64,000 nt of DNA, taken from the NCBI GenBank assembly GCA_002422665.1, contig DITA01000047.1:10461-74460 (forward strand), in the 5' to 3' direction. Shown here one piece after another: positions 1-7,053 of this stretch. Positions within the stretch are counted from its first letter, which is position 1; every line of letters starts with the position of its first letter. Made by a program: the position numbers and the translations under genes. The DNA comes from Cloacibacterium caeni_C. Lineage in GTDB: Bacteria > Bacteroidota > Bacteroidia > Flavobacteriales > Weeksellaceae. The notes beneath the pieces were generated by a model. The model saw only the letters and a program-made list of their open reading frames with translations, ran no database searches and was not told where the DNA came from.

Positions 1-1
1 A

Positions 2-775
2 GCTTCTGTTTCTTATGCAGCGGTTCATTATATCTTAAAAACTCAAAAACAGATTTCAGAAAAGAATATTCTTCTTTTGGGAACTGGAGAAATCGGTCAA
101 AATACTGTAGAAAATTTGGTGAAACATGTTTATCAGCCAAAAGTAAAAATCGCCAACCGTTCTTATGAAAAAGCAGAGAAAATTGCAGAAAAGTATAACA
201 TTCCGCAAATAGCTTTTGAAAATTTCGAAGAAGAACTGAAATCTACAGACATTCTTATCGTTGCAACTGGCGCTTCGCACCCGATTATTCACCAGAAACA
301 TTTTCCGAATGGAAAAGAAACATTGGTGATAGACCTTTCTATTCCGAATAATGTTGATAAAAAAGTGGCGGAAAATAAAGCGGTACAATTGGTAGACGTA
401 GACGAATTGTCTAAGCATATTCAGGAAACCATAGAACAGCGCAAGAAAGAAATTCCTAAAGCGGAGAAAATCATCAAGGAAATGACTAAAGAATTTTTGG
501 CTTGGGAAAGAAAAAGAAAATTCGCACCGAATATTCATCAGTTTAAAGCTGCGCTGAAACACATAGAAGACCATGAAATGCATAATTTCCACAGAAAACA
601 CAGATATGTGGATATAGAAGACATGGAACTCACCGAAAAATTGATTCAAAAAATCACCAATAGATTTGCGAAATATATCATCGAAAATCCGCTTCGTGCC
701 GAAGAAGTTACTAAGTTGATGAACGAAATTTTGGTAGAACAACCTAAAGAAGAGTTCAACAAAAAACATCAGTAA
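2..775 (+). CDS. hemA: Glutamyl-tRNA reductase, 3' part
   Basis: This enzyme reduces glutamyl-tRNA to glutamate-1-semialdehyde, the first committed step of C5-pathway haem synthesis. The frame is open from base 2, so the gene begins outside the window and about 160 N-terminal residues with the catalytic cysteine are missing. The visible part opens with SVSYAAVHY, the segment before the NADPH domain, followed by the Rossmann loop LLLGTGEIGQ and a C-terminal helical dimerisation region. It is followed by hemC, hemD and hemE on the same strand, which fits a haem operon. The gap to hemC is 55 bp. The family assignment is firm; only the 5' end is unknown. Confidence 0.93.
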   Translation, partial: ASVSYAAVHYILKTQKQISEKNILLLGTGEIGQNTVENLVKHVYQPKVKIANRSYEKAEKIAEKYNIPQIAFENFEEELKSTDILIVATGASHPIIHQKHFPNGKETLVIDLSIPNNVDKKVAENKAVQLVDVDELSKHIQETIEQRKKEIPKAEKIIKEMTKEFLAWERKRKFAPNIHQFKAALKHIEDHEMHNFHRKHRYVDIEDMELTEKLIQKITNRFAKYIIENPLRAEEVTKLMNEILVEQPKEEFNKKHQ

Positions 776-830
776 TTTTAGAATTTACGATTTAGGATTT
801 ATCAAGTTTTCAAGAAAATAAATTTTTATA

Positions 831-1739
831 ATGATTAGAATAGGTACCAGAAATTCGCCTCTTGCAATGTGGCAAGCAAAAGAAGTAGAACAAAAATTAC
901 AAAATTTAGGCTACGAAACAGTACTGGTTCCTGTGCTTTCTTCTGGTGATAAAAATCTTAATCAACCGCTTTATTCTCTAGGAATTACGGGCGTTTTTAC
1001 CAAAGATTTAGATATCGCTTTACTCAATAATGAAATAGATATTGCAGTACATTCTCTGAAAGATGTTCCTACTATTTTACCTCAAAATATAGAAGTTTCT
1101 GCCGTTTTGGAAAGAGATTTTCCGCAAGATGTTTTGGTGAGAAAATCTTCTTCTAAAAATAAAGATTTAGCAGAACTTAAAATCGCAACCAGCAGTTTGA
1201 GAAGAAGAGCTTTTTGGTCAGAAAAATTCCCGAACACTCAGTTTTCAGACATTCGAGGAAACGTACAAACGCGATTAAAGAAATTAGAAGAAGGAGATTT
1301 TGATGCTACACTTTTTTCTTTGGCAGGCATTAAAAGAATGGAAATGGAGTTGGAATATGAAATGCTTGATTTTATGATTTCTGCACCTAGTCAGGGAGTT
1401 GTAGCAATTTCGAGTAGAGTAGATGATGTAGAAACCAAAGCAATTTTGCAAAAAATCAATCATAAAACCACTCAAATTTGCGTTGAAATAGAACGTAATT
1501 TCCTCAGAACTTTAGAAGGTGGATGTACTGCGCCAATTGGAGCAATAGCTATTTTTGAAGAAAATAAAATCAAATTTTCGGGAAGATTAAATTCTTTAGA
1601 CGGAAGTAAAACGATAAATGTAGTTGAAGAATTTGAATATGATGATTCTGAAAATTACGGGAAAAAATTTGCAGAATTTGTGCTTGAAAACGGAGGAAAA
1701 GAAATGATGGAAGAAATTAAGAAACAAATAAAGGAATAG
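831..1739 (+). CDS. hemC: Hydroxymethylbilane synthase (porphobilinogen deaminase)
   Basis: HemC joins four porphobilinogen molecules into hydroxymethylbilane. The 302-residue product has the family's usual length. It shows the N-terminal IRIGTRNSPLA, the substrate-binding VHSLKDVPT and SSLRRRA segments, and the cofactor loop LEGGCTAPIGA, whose Cys232 would carry the dipyrromethane cofactor. The ATG start lies in an AT-rich leader with no clear Shine-Dalgarno sequence, as is usual in Bacteroidota. hemD follows after 7 bp, so the two are almost certainly co-transcribed. Confidence 0.96.
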   Translation: MIRIGTRNSPLAMWQAKEVEQKLQNLGYETVLVPVLSSGDKNLNQPLYSLGITGVFTKDLDIALLNNEIDIAVHSLKDVPTILPQNIEVSAVLERDFPQDVLVRKSSSKNKDLAELKIATSSLRRRAFWSEKFPNTQFSDIRGNVQTRLKKLEEGDFDATLFSLAGIKRMEMELEYEMLDFMISAPSQGVVAISSRVDDVETKAILQKINHKTTQICVEIERNFLRTLEGGCTAPIGAIAIFEENKIKFSGRLNSLDGSKTINVVEEFEYDDSENYGKKFAEFVLENGGKEMMEEIKKQIKE

Positions 1740-1746
1740 AGTCATT

Positions 1747-2418
1747 ATGAAAATCCTTTTCACTAAAACAGGAATCGAACATGAGGTTTCAGAGAAATTA
1801 GAAACCGGTTTTTCTTGTGATTTTAAGGATTTTATAGCGATTGAAAAAATTAAAACAAAGCCTTTTCCACTTAAGAATTCTTCGCTTATTTTCACGAGCG
1901 TAAACGCTGTAAAATCTTTCTTTGAAAATGGTTTTCAACCGAATGAAAATTTCCAAGAAGCCCATTATAATAAAATCTACGCGGTAGGTCTTAAAACCAA
2001 AAAAGAATTGAGAAATAACGGTTTTGGAACTTTTAAAGTGAAGAAACATCTCAATGATTTGTCTGAATTTATTCTCAAGCATAGCCAAAAAGAAAATTTT
2101 ATTCATTTTTGTGGAAATTTAGCACTTGATATTTTAGATAAAGCATTACCTCTTCAGAATATTTCTTACAAAAAAGTGGTGCTTTACAATACTAAAATTC
2201 TCTACCCAGAAATTCATGAAAAATATGAGGCTGTAGTTTTTTTTAGTCCAAGTGGAGTTCGTAGTTTTGCAAAGTTTAATTCCTTAGAAAATTTGAAAAT
2301 CTTTTCTATCGGACAAACCACAGAAAAGGAGCTGAGAAAATTTACACAAAATAAAATTTTTACCAGTAAAGAAAGCAATTTAGAAGATTTAATTAAAATA
2401 ATAATGTCTCACAGATAG
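1747..2418 (+). CDS. hemD: Uroporphyrinogen-III synthase
   Basis: HemD closes and inverts ring D of hydroxymethylbilane to give uroporphyrinogen III. The 223-residue protein has the weakly conserved two-domain fold expected of the family: FTSVNAVKSF in the first domain, FFSPSGVRSF in the second and a late SIGQTTEKEL segment. Identification rests on these motifs and on its place between hemC and hemE. The last codons (SHR, stop) lie inside the left arm of an inverted repeat at 2407-2428, so the C-terminus appears to have been shaped by that element. Confidence 0.92.
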   Translation: MKILFTKTGIEHEVSEKLETGFSCDFKDFIAIEKIKTKPFPLKNSSLIFTSVNAVKSFFENGFQPNENFQEAHYNKIYAVGLKTKKELRNNGFGTFKVKKHLNDLSEFILKHSQKENFIHFCGNLALDILDKALPLQNISYKKVVLYNTKILYPEIHEKYEAVVFFSPSGVRSFAKFNSLENLKIFSIGQTTEKELRKFTQNKIFTSKESNLEDLIKIIMSHR

Positions 2419-2533
2419 CACAGATTTTTAATTTAAAATTTAATTTTTTCATTGATTGAAATTAAATCAGTTAAAGACTAAGAAATAGAAATCTTGAATT
2501 TATTTTCTGTGAAAATCTGTGTAATCCGTGAGA
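2407..2533. repeat. Imperfect inverted repeat filling the hemD-hemE spacer
   Basis: The arms at 2407-2428 and 2512-2533 are reverse complements at 19 of 22 positions. They enclose about 83 bp of very AT-rich sequence. The left arm contains the hemD stop codon and the right arm ends 15 bp before the preferred hemE ATG. This looks like a small palindromic intergenic element (REP- or MITE-like) rather than a terminator, because no T-run follows the right arm. Confidence 0.6.
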
Positions 2534-2548
2534 AGCAAAACAAGAAAA

Positions 2549-3574
2549 ATGATAAAAAACGACCTATATTTAAGAGCATTACGAGGCGAAACTGTAGAAA
2601 GACCACCAGTTTGGATGATGAGACAAGCAGGAAGATATTTGCCAGAATTCATCGCACTTCGTGACCAATATGATTTCTTCACGCGTTGTCAAACTCCAGA
2701 ATTGGCAGCAGAAATTACTGTTCAACCGATTAGAAGATTTCCGCTAGATGCAGCGATTTTATTTTCTGATATTTTGGTAGTTCCACAAGCGATGGGAATT
2801 GATTTCAAAATGAAAGAAGCAGTTGGACCATGGTTAGACACACCAATAAGAACTTTAGAACAAGTACAAAATCTGCAAGTAGAAGGAGCAGAAGAAAATC
2901 TGAAATATGTTTATGATGCAATTGACATCACTTTACAGAAATTAGAAAACGAAATTCCTTTGATTGGTTTTGCTGGTTCACCTTGGACACTTCTTTGTTA
3001 TGCAGTAGAAGGAAAAGGTTCTAAATCTTTTGATATTGCGAAGTCATTTTGCTTTACTCAACCAGAAGCAGCACATTTGCTTTTACAAAAAATTACAGAC
3101 GTAACCATCGCTTATTTAAAGAGAAAAGTACAAAGCGGAGTTTCTGCGGTACAGATTTTTGATTCTTGGGGCGGAATGCTTTCTCCAGAAGATTATCAAG
3201 AGTTTTCTTGGAAATACATTAATCAAATTGTAGAAGCTCTAGCTCCAGAAGCTCACGTTGTAGTTTTTGCGAAAGGTTGTTGGTACGCTCTAGAAGAAAT
3301 GACAAAATCTAAAGTTTCTGCTCTTGGTGTGGATTGGACAATCACTCCAGAATTGGCAAGAAAATTTACCAATAATTCTATCACTCTTCAAGGAAATTTT
3401 GATCCTGCAAGATTACATTCTTCGCCAGAAGTGATTAGAAAAATGGTTCATGATATGATTGATAGATTTGGCAAAGACAAATACATTGCTAATCTAGGTC
3501 ACGGAATTTTGCCAAACATTCCTTTAGAAAACGCCGAAGCTTTTATTAGAGCGGTAGTAGAATGGAAAGGTTAA
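2549..3574 (+). CDS. hemE: Uroporphyrinogen decarboxylase
   Basis: HemE removes the four acetate carboxyls of uroporphyrinogen III to give coproporphyrinogen III. The protein has 341 residues from the chosen ATG, the normal length. MMRQAGRYLPE near the N-terminus is the substrate-binding RQAGR motif, and GFAGSPWTLLCY and the C-terminal NLGHGILP are also family signatures. An in-frame GTG at 2528 is possible but lies in the right arm of the inverted repeat and would add seven basic residues not seen in the family. A bidirectional hairpin terminator follows. Confidence 0.95.
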   Translation: MIKNDLYLRALRGETVERPPVWMMRQAGRYLPEFIALRDQYDFFTRCQTPELAAEITVQPIRRFPLDAAILFSDILVVPQAMGIDFKMKEAVGPWLDTPIRTLEQVQNLQVEGAEENLKYVYDAIDITLQKLENEIPLIGFAGSPWTLLCYAVEGKGSKSFDIAKSFCFTQPEAAHLLLQKITDVTIAYLKRKVQSGVSAVQIFDSWGGMLSPEDYQEFSWKYINQIVEALAPEAHVVVFAKGCWYALEEMTKSKVSALGVDWTITPELARKFTNNSITLQGNFDPARLHSSPEVIRKMVHDMIDRFGKDKYIANLGHGILPNIPLENAEAFIRAVVEWKG

Positions 3575-3595
3575 AATCCTTCTTTATATCAACTA

Positions 3596-3624
3596 AAAAT
3601 CCTCAGAATTATCTGAGGATTTTT
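3596..3624. terminator. Bidirectional terminator, hemE / nitroreductase
   Basis: A near-perfect hairpin with arms AAAAATCCTCAGA and TCTGAGGATTTTT and a 3-nt loop lies between the convergent stop codons of hemE and the nitroreductase gene. The A- and T-tracts on the two sides allow it to work in both directions. Confidence 0.85.
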
Positions 3625-3627
3625 GTA

Positions 3628-4260
3628 TTATTTCACTTCTGTGATAAATTTATCTTTTGGTTTTCTTACTTTTTCAAGTTTTTCTAACCAGTCTTTTTCA
3701 GTGTCTCTGTAACCAAGTGGTAAAAGTAAAACACTTCTTAATCCTTTTTCTCTTAAACCAAGAATTTCGTCTACTTTTTCTGGGCTGAAACCTTCCATTG
3801 GAGTAGCATCTACGCCTTCGAAAGCAGCAGCAATAATCGCAGCGCCAAATGCAATGTACGCTTGTTTTGCAGTGTGTACGAAGTTTTCTTCCGCAGATTT
3901 AGGAACATAAGTGTTCAATAAAAATTGTCTGTAGTTTTCCCAACCATCATTAGTAAAACCTCTTACTTCGTTCGTTAAATCAAACATATAGTTTATTCTT
4001 TCTGCAGTGTAAGTATCCCAAGCTGCGAAAACCAAAACATGAGAAGCATCTGCAACTTGCGGTTGATTACTTGCTGCTTCTTTTAATTGATTTTTAACAT
4101 CTTGATTAGACACCACGAAAATTTCGAAAGGCTGTAAACCGCTAGAAGTAGGAGCAAGACGAGCTGCTTCTAAAATTCTTTCTGATTTTTCATCGCTTAC
4201 TTTTTCTCCGTTCATCGCTTTTGCAGCGTATCTCCACTTTAATTTATCTAATAATTCCAT
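3628..4260 (-). CDS. NAD(P)H-dependent nitroreductase-family oxidoreductase
   Basis: This is a flavin (FMN) oxidoreductase of the nitroreductase superfamily, 210 residues, the size of NfsB-type enzymes. The N-terminal KWRYAAKAMNGEKVSD and PTSSGLQPFEIFVV are the FMN-contact regions, and the C-terminal LLPLGYRDTEKDW closes the fold. The in vivo substrate cannot be told from sequence; quinones or nitro-compounds are typical for the family. The gene is transcribed alone from its own -7 box and ends at the terminator shared with hemE. Confidence 0.88.
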   Translation of the reverse strand: MELLDKLKWRYAAKAMNGEKVSDEKSERILEAARLAPTSSGLQPFEIFVVSNQDVKNQLKEAASNQPQVADASHVLVFAAWDTYTAERINYMFDLTNEVRGFTNDGWENYRQFLLNTYVPKSAEENFVHTAKQAYIAFGAAIIAAAFEGVDATPMEGFSPEKVDEILGLREKGLRSVLLLPLGYRDTEKDWLEKLEKVRKPKDKFITEVK

Positions 4261-4278
4261 TTTATAAAAAATTTTTTA

Positions 4279-4286
4279 CAAAGATA
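4279..4286 (-). promoter_or_regulatory. -7 box of the nitroreductase gene
   Basis: On the minus strand this reads TATCTTTG, a full match to the Bacteroidota -7 consensus TAnnTTTG, ending 18 nt before the ATG. No convincing -33 element was assigned. Confidence 0.5.
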
Positions 4287-4341
4287 AGTTATGATTAGCG
4301 GTTTTGTCATTGATTTATGTTAAGAAAAGCATAGAAAAAAT

Positions 4342-4367
4342 AAACCGTTCAAAAAATAGAACGGTTT
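4342..4367. terminator. Hairpin at the 3' end of the GH3 gene
   Basis: Arms AAACCGTTC and GAACGGTTT are separated by an 8-nt A-rich loop, and one arm touches the GH3 stop codon at 4367. It probably terminates the GH3 transcript on the minus strand. Confidence 0.65.
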
Positions 4368-5881
4368 TATTTATTCAACTCCAAAAGTGGATCGATGTAT
4401 TCTCTGTCGTTGCTCAATCGTGGCACTTTGTTTTGTCCGCCTAGTTTTCCTCTAGATTCCATCCATTGATAGAAAAGTTTTTCTTTTGCCATGTGAATAA
4501 TTGGCGGATTCAGCGTCATATTGAGGTAACGCTTCGCTTCGTAATCTGAATTGATAGATTTTAAAGTATCATCAAAAATTTTAGAAAACGCTTCGAAATT
4601 ATTCGGATGTTTGGCAAATTCAATCAACCATTCATGGGCTCCAGATTTTCCTTCGCTCATAAAAACGGGCGCTCCTGTATAATCTGAAACGTGAGCTTCT
4701 GTGGCATCACAAGCTTTTTTAAGCGCAGTTTCTACATTGTCTATCATTAATTCTTCGCCAAAAGCATTGATGTAATGTTTGGTTCTGCCAGAAATCTGAA
4801 TTCTATGCGGAGAAAGAGATGTAAATTTTACGGTATCACCGATTAAGTAACGCCAAAGTCCACCATTGGTAGAAATAACCACTGCATAATTTTTGCCGAG
4901 TGCTACTTCTTCTAAAGGAATCGCTTGAAGATTATTTCGGTCAAATTTATCCATCGGAATAAATTCGTAGAAAATTCCGTAATCGAGCATCAGAAGCATT
5001 TCGTCACTACCACTTCTGTCTTGAATTCCGAAGAAACCTTCAGAAGCATTGTAAATTTCGTAGTAATTAATGTCTTTTCCGATGATTTTTTTATACTGTT
5101 CTCTGTACGGTTTAAAACTGATTCCACCGTGGAAAAACACTTCTAAATTTGGGAAAATGTCAGAAATATTGCCTTTTCCTGTTTCGGTTAAAATTCTTTG
5201 AAGCAAAACCATCATCCAACTTGGAACGCCAGTTAAACTTCCTACATCTTGATTTTTAACTTCCGAAACGATGGCTTTCAGTTTGGTTTCCCATTCTGAC
5301 ATTAGGGAAGTTTTTTTGCTGGGAACCGTGGTGATTTCTACCCAAAAAGGAAGATTTTCTATCAAAATAGCAGATAAATCTCCGAACTTAGTATTGAAAC
5401 TTTCGTACAATTCTGCACTTCCGCCTAATCTTAAATTTTTATTGAGAAATAATTGATTATCAGGGTGATTATTTGCATAAATGGAAATTAAATCCTTTCC
5501 TGCTTTGTAATGGCAATCTTCTAGACTTTCGTCTGAAATAGGAATGAATTTGCTCTTTGCATTGGTCGTTCCAGAAGATTTAGCAAACTGGCGAATAACT
5601 CCTGGCCAAGAGATATCTTTTTGACCTTGTCTTGCTTTTTCTATGTAAGGCTCGAACTCTTCATAGTTTACGATAGGAACTTGTTGCTGAAAATCTCGGT
5701 AAGAAGAAATGTCTTTGAACCCGAATTTTTTGCCGTATTCTGTTTCTTCTGCATGAAAAAGTTGAGAAAATAAAACTCCGTTTTGAGTTTCAATAGGATG
5801 TTTCATAAAATTCTGAATTTGGTCTATTCTTTGTCGAATAAACCAGTTTACAGCCATATTGAAGAGAGCTTTTGTTGCCAT
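4367..5881 (-). CDS. GH3 auxin-responsive promoter family protein
   Basis: This is a 504-residue member of the GH3 family in the acyl-adenylating (ANL) superfamily; plant GH3 enzymes conjugate amino acids to acyl hormones such as jasmonate and auxin. Visible nucleotide-binding motifs are SSGTTNAKSKFIPIS (motif 1), YNASEGFFGIQD (motif 2) and YLIGDTVKF (motif 3). The length is a little below plant members. The bacterial substrate is not known to me, and context gives no clue: it is monocistronic. Its -7 box lies 4 nt from the ATG, so the mRNA may be leaderless. Confidence 0.88.
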   Translation of the reverse strand: MATKALFNMAVNWFIRQRIDQIQNFMKHPIETQNGVLFSQLFHAEETEYGKKFGFKDISSYRDFQQQVPIVNYEEFEPYIEKARQGQKDISWPGVIRQFAKSSGTTNAKSKFIPISDESLEDCHYKAGKDLISIYANNHPDNQLFLNKNLRLGGSAELYESFNTKFGDLSAILIENLPFWVEITTVPSKKTSLMSEWETKLKAIVSEVKNQDVGSLTGVPSWMMVLLQRILTETGKGNISDIFPNLEVFFHGGISFKPYREQYKKIIGKDINYYEIYNASEGFFGIQDRSGSDEMLLMLDYGIFYEFIPMDKFDRNNLQAIPLEEVALGKNYAVVISTNGGLWRYLIGDTVKFTSLSPHRIQISGRTKHYINAFGEELMIDNVETALKKACDATEAHVSDYTGAPVFMSEGKSGAHEWLIEFAKHPNNFEAFSKIFDDTLKSINSDYEAKRYLNMTLNPPIIHMAKEKLFYQWMESRGKLGGQNKVPRLSNDREYIDPLLELNK

Positions 5882-5885
5882 TGCT

Positions 5886-5893
5886 CAAATTTA
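5886..5893 (-). promoter_or_regulatory. -7 box of the GH3 gene, start-proximal
   Basis: The minus strand reads TAAATTTG and ends 4 nt before the ATG at 5881. With transcription starting a few bases after the box, the predicted mRNA has essentially no 5' leader. Confidence 0.55.
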
Positions 5894-5931
5894 ATAAAAT
5901 TTTTGAGAATTTTGTAATTTGAATGCAACAA

Positions 5932-5960
5932 AAATCCGCTCTAAAAATTTAGAACGGATT
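5932..5960 (-). terminator. Terminator after the bacilliredoxin gene
   Basis: An imperfect hairpin (AATCCGTTCTAAA on the minus strand pairing with TTTAGAGCGGATT) is followed on that strand by a T-run. It lies 22 bp downstream of the bacilliredoxin stop codon. Confidence 0.7.
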
Positions 5961-5982
5961 GAGGATTATTTTAGAGAAAATT

Positions 5983-6393
5983 TTAGCAAAATTCTTCGTA
6001 AGCTGCTTGTAAATTTGCTGCAATAGCACCAGCAGGATTTCCTTCGATGTGGTGTCTTTCTAACATGTGAACTAATTCGCCATCTTTGAAAAGTGCTACA
6101 CAAGGTGAACTTGGTGGGAATGGCGCAAAATGTTTTCTAGCTTCTGCTACCGCTTCTGTGTCAAAACCTGCAAAAACAGTAGTCAAATGGTCTGGTTTTT
6201 TATCACCAGTTAAAGAATAAATAACACCTGGTCTTGCTGCTCCTGCTGCGCAACCACAAACCGAATTTACCATAACTAGGGTAGTTCCCGGTTGTTTAAG
6301 TGCATCATTTACTTGTTCTGCTGAGGTAAGGTCTTGGAAACCTTTATCTGTGAGTTCTGCCTTCATTGGCATTACTAAATCTGCTGGATACAT
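5983..6393 (-). CDS. BrxA/BrxB-family bacilliredoxin
   Basis: The 136-residue protein belongs to the YphP/YqiW (BrxA/BrxB) family with a thioredoxin-like fold. In Bacillus, members remove bacillithiol from thiolated proteins. The diagnostic CGC motif is at residues 46-48 (VNSVCGCAAGAARPG), and the start MYPADLVMPMKAEL is typical. The family assignment is firm. A bacillithiol link in this organism is an inference from the family only, since no bacillithiol genes are in the window. It is transcribed alone and ends at its own terminator. Confidence 0.92.
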   Translation of the reverse strand: MYPADLVMPMKAELTDKGFQDLTSAEQVNDALKQPGTTLVMVNSVCGCAAGAARPGVIYSLTGDKKPDHLTTVFAGFDTEAVAEARKHFAPFPPSSPCVALFKDGELVHMLERHHIEGNPAGAIAANLQAAYEEFC

Positions 6394-6439
6394 AATATAT
6401 ATTTTATTTAATGATTAGAAAATTCAAGATTTTGTAGTG

Positions 6440-6447
6440 CAAATTTA
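6440..6447 (-). promoter_or_regulatory. -7 box of the bacilliredoxin gene
   Basis: The minus strand reads TAAATTTG about 46 nt upstream of the ATG, leaving an untranslated leader of roughly 40 nt. Confidence 0.45.
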
Positions 6448-6537
6448 TAATTAAAATTTGGAAAATTCTATTTAATTCTATTATCAAAAATATGCCAAAA
6501 ATCTATTAAGACAAAATGACTCCTTTTTAATGAAAAA

Positions 6538-6560
6538 AGCCGATGAATTTTTCATCGGCT
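6538..6560 (-). terminator. Terminator of the dcw operon
   Basis: A perfect 10-bp stem (AGCCGATGAA / TTCATCGGCT) with a 3-nt loop is followed by a T-run on the minus strand. It lies 25 bp after the yqeY stop codon. It is the only strong rho-independent-like terminator I see downstream of mraZ, so it probably ends the whole 17-kb operon. Confidence 0.8.
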
Positions 6561-6585
6561 CTTTATCGTTAATATGAAAATTTAA

Positions 6586-7032
6586 TTATGATAATAGTTT
6601 TTTCACCATTTCAGAGATGGATTTTCCATCTGATTTTCCTGCCAAAGTTTTAGAAGCAGTTCCCATAACTTTTCCTAAGTCTTTTAGAGATTCTGCGCCT
6701 ACTTCTGTAATGATTTTTTTAATTTCTGCTTCTAATTCTTCCGCAGAAAGTTGAGCAGGTAAAAATTGTTCAATCACTTTCATTTGTGCCAATTCTACTT
6801 CTGCCAAATCATTTCTGTTTTGAGCAACAAATTGTTCGTAAGAATCTTTTCTTTGCTTAATCATTCTTTGAAGAATGGCAATTTCTTGTTCTGCAGAAAC
6901 ATCAGCTCCTTTTGCTTCAGTTTTGAGCAGGAGAATTTGAGATTTTACGGCTCTTAGAGAGTCAAGAGCAACTTTGTCTTTTTCTCTCATTGCGGTTTTA
7001 ATCGCTTCGTTTATGGTAAGTTCTAAACTCAT
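6586..7032 (-). CDS. GatB/YqeY domain-containing protein
   Basis: This 148-residue protein is the stand-alone YqeY form of the helical domain found at the C-terminus of GatB (tRNA amidotransferase). Diagnostic features are the N-terminal INEAIKTAMREKDKVALDSLR, here split by normal variation, and the C-terminal KDLGKVMGTASK and DGKSISEMVKKLL. A role in tRNA-linked metabolism is inferred from the GatB relationship; the exact function is not established. It starts 21 bp after ftsZ and is the last gene before the terminator, so it is probably co-transcribed with the division genes. Confidence 0.9.
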   Translation of the reverse strand: MSLELTINEAIKTAMREKDKVALDSLRAVKSQILLLKTEAKGADVSAEQEIAILQRMIKQRKDSYEQFVAQNRNDLAEVELAQMKVIEQFLPAQLSAEELEAEIKKIITEVGAESLKDLGKVMGTASKTLAGKSDGKSISEMVKKLLS

Positions 7033-7053
7033 TTTTTCTAAATTTTGAAAATT

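Noticed and set aside
2528..2548. GTG start for hemE
   Set aside because: It lies in the inverted repeat arm, and the ATG at 2549 gives the normal N-terminus.
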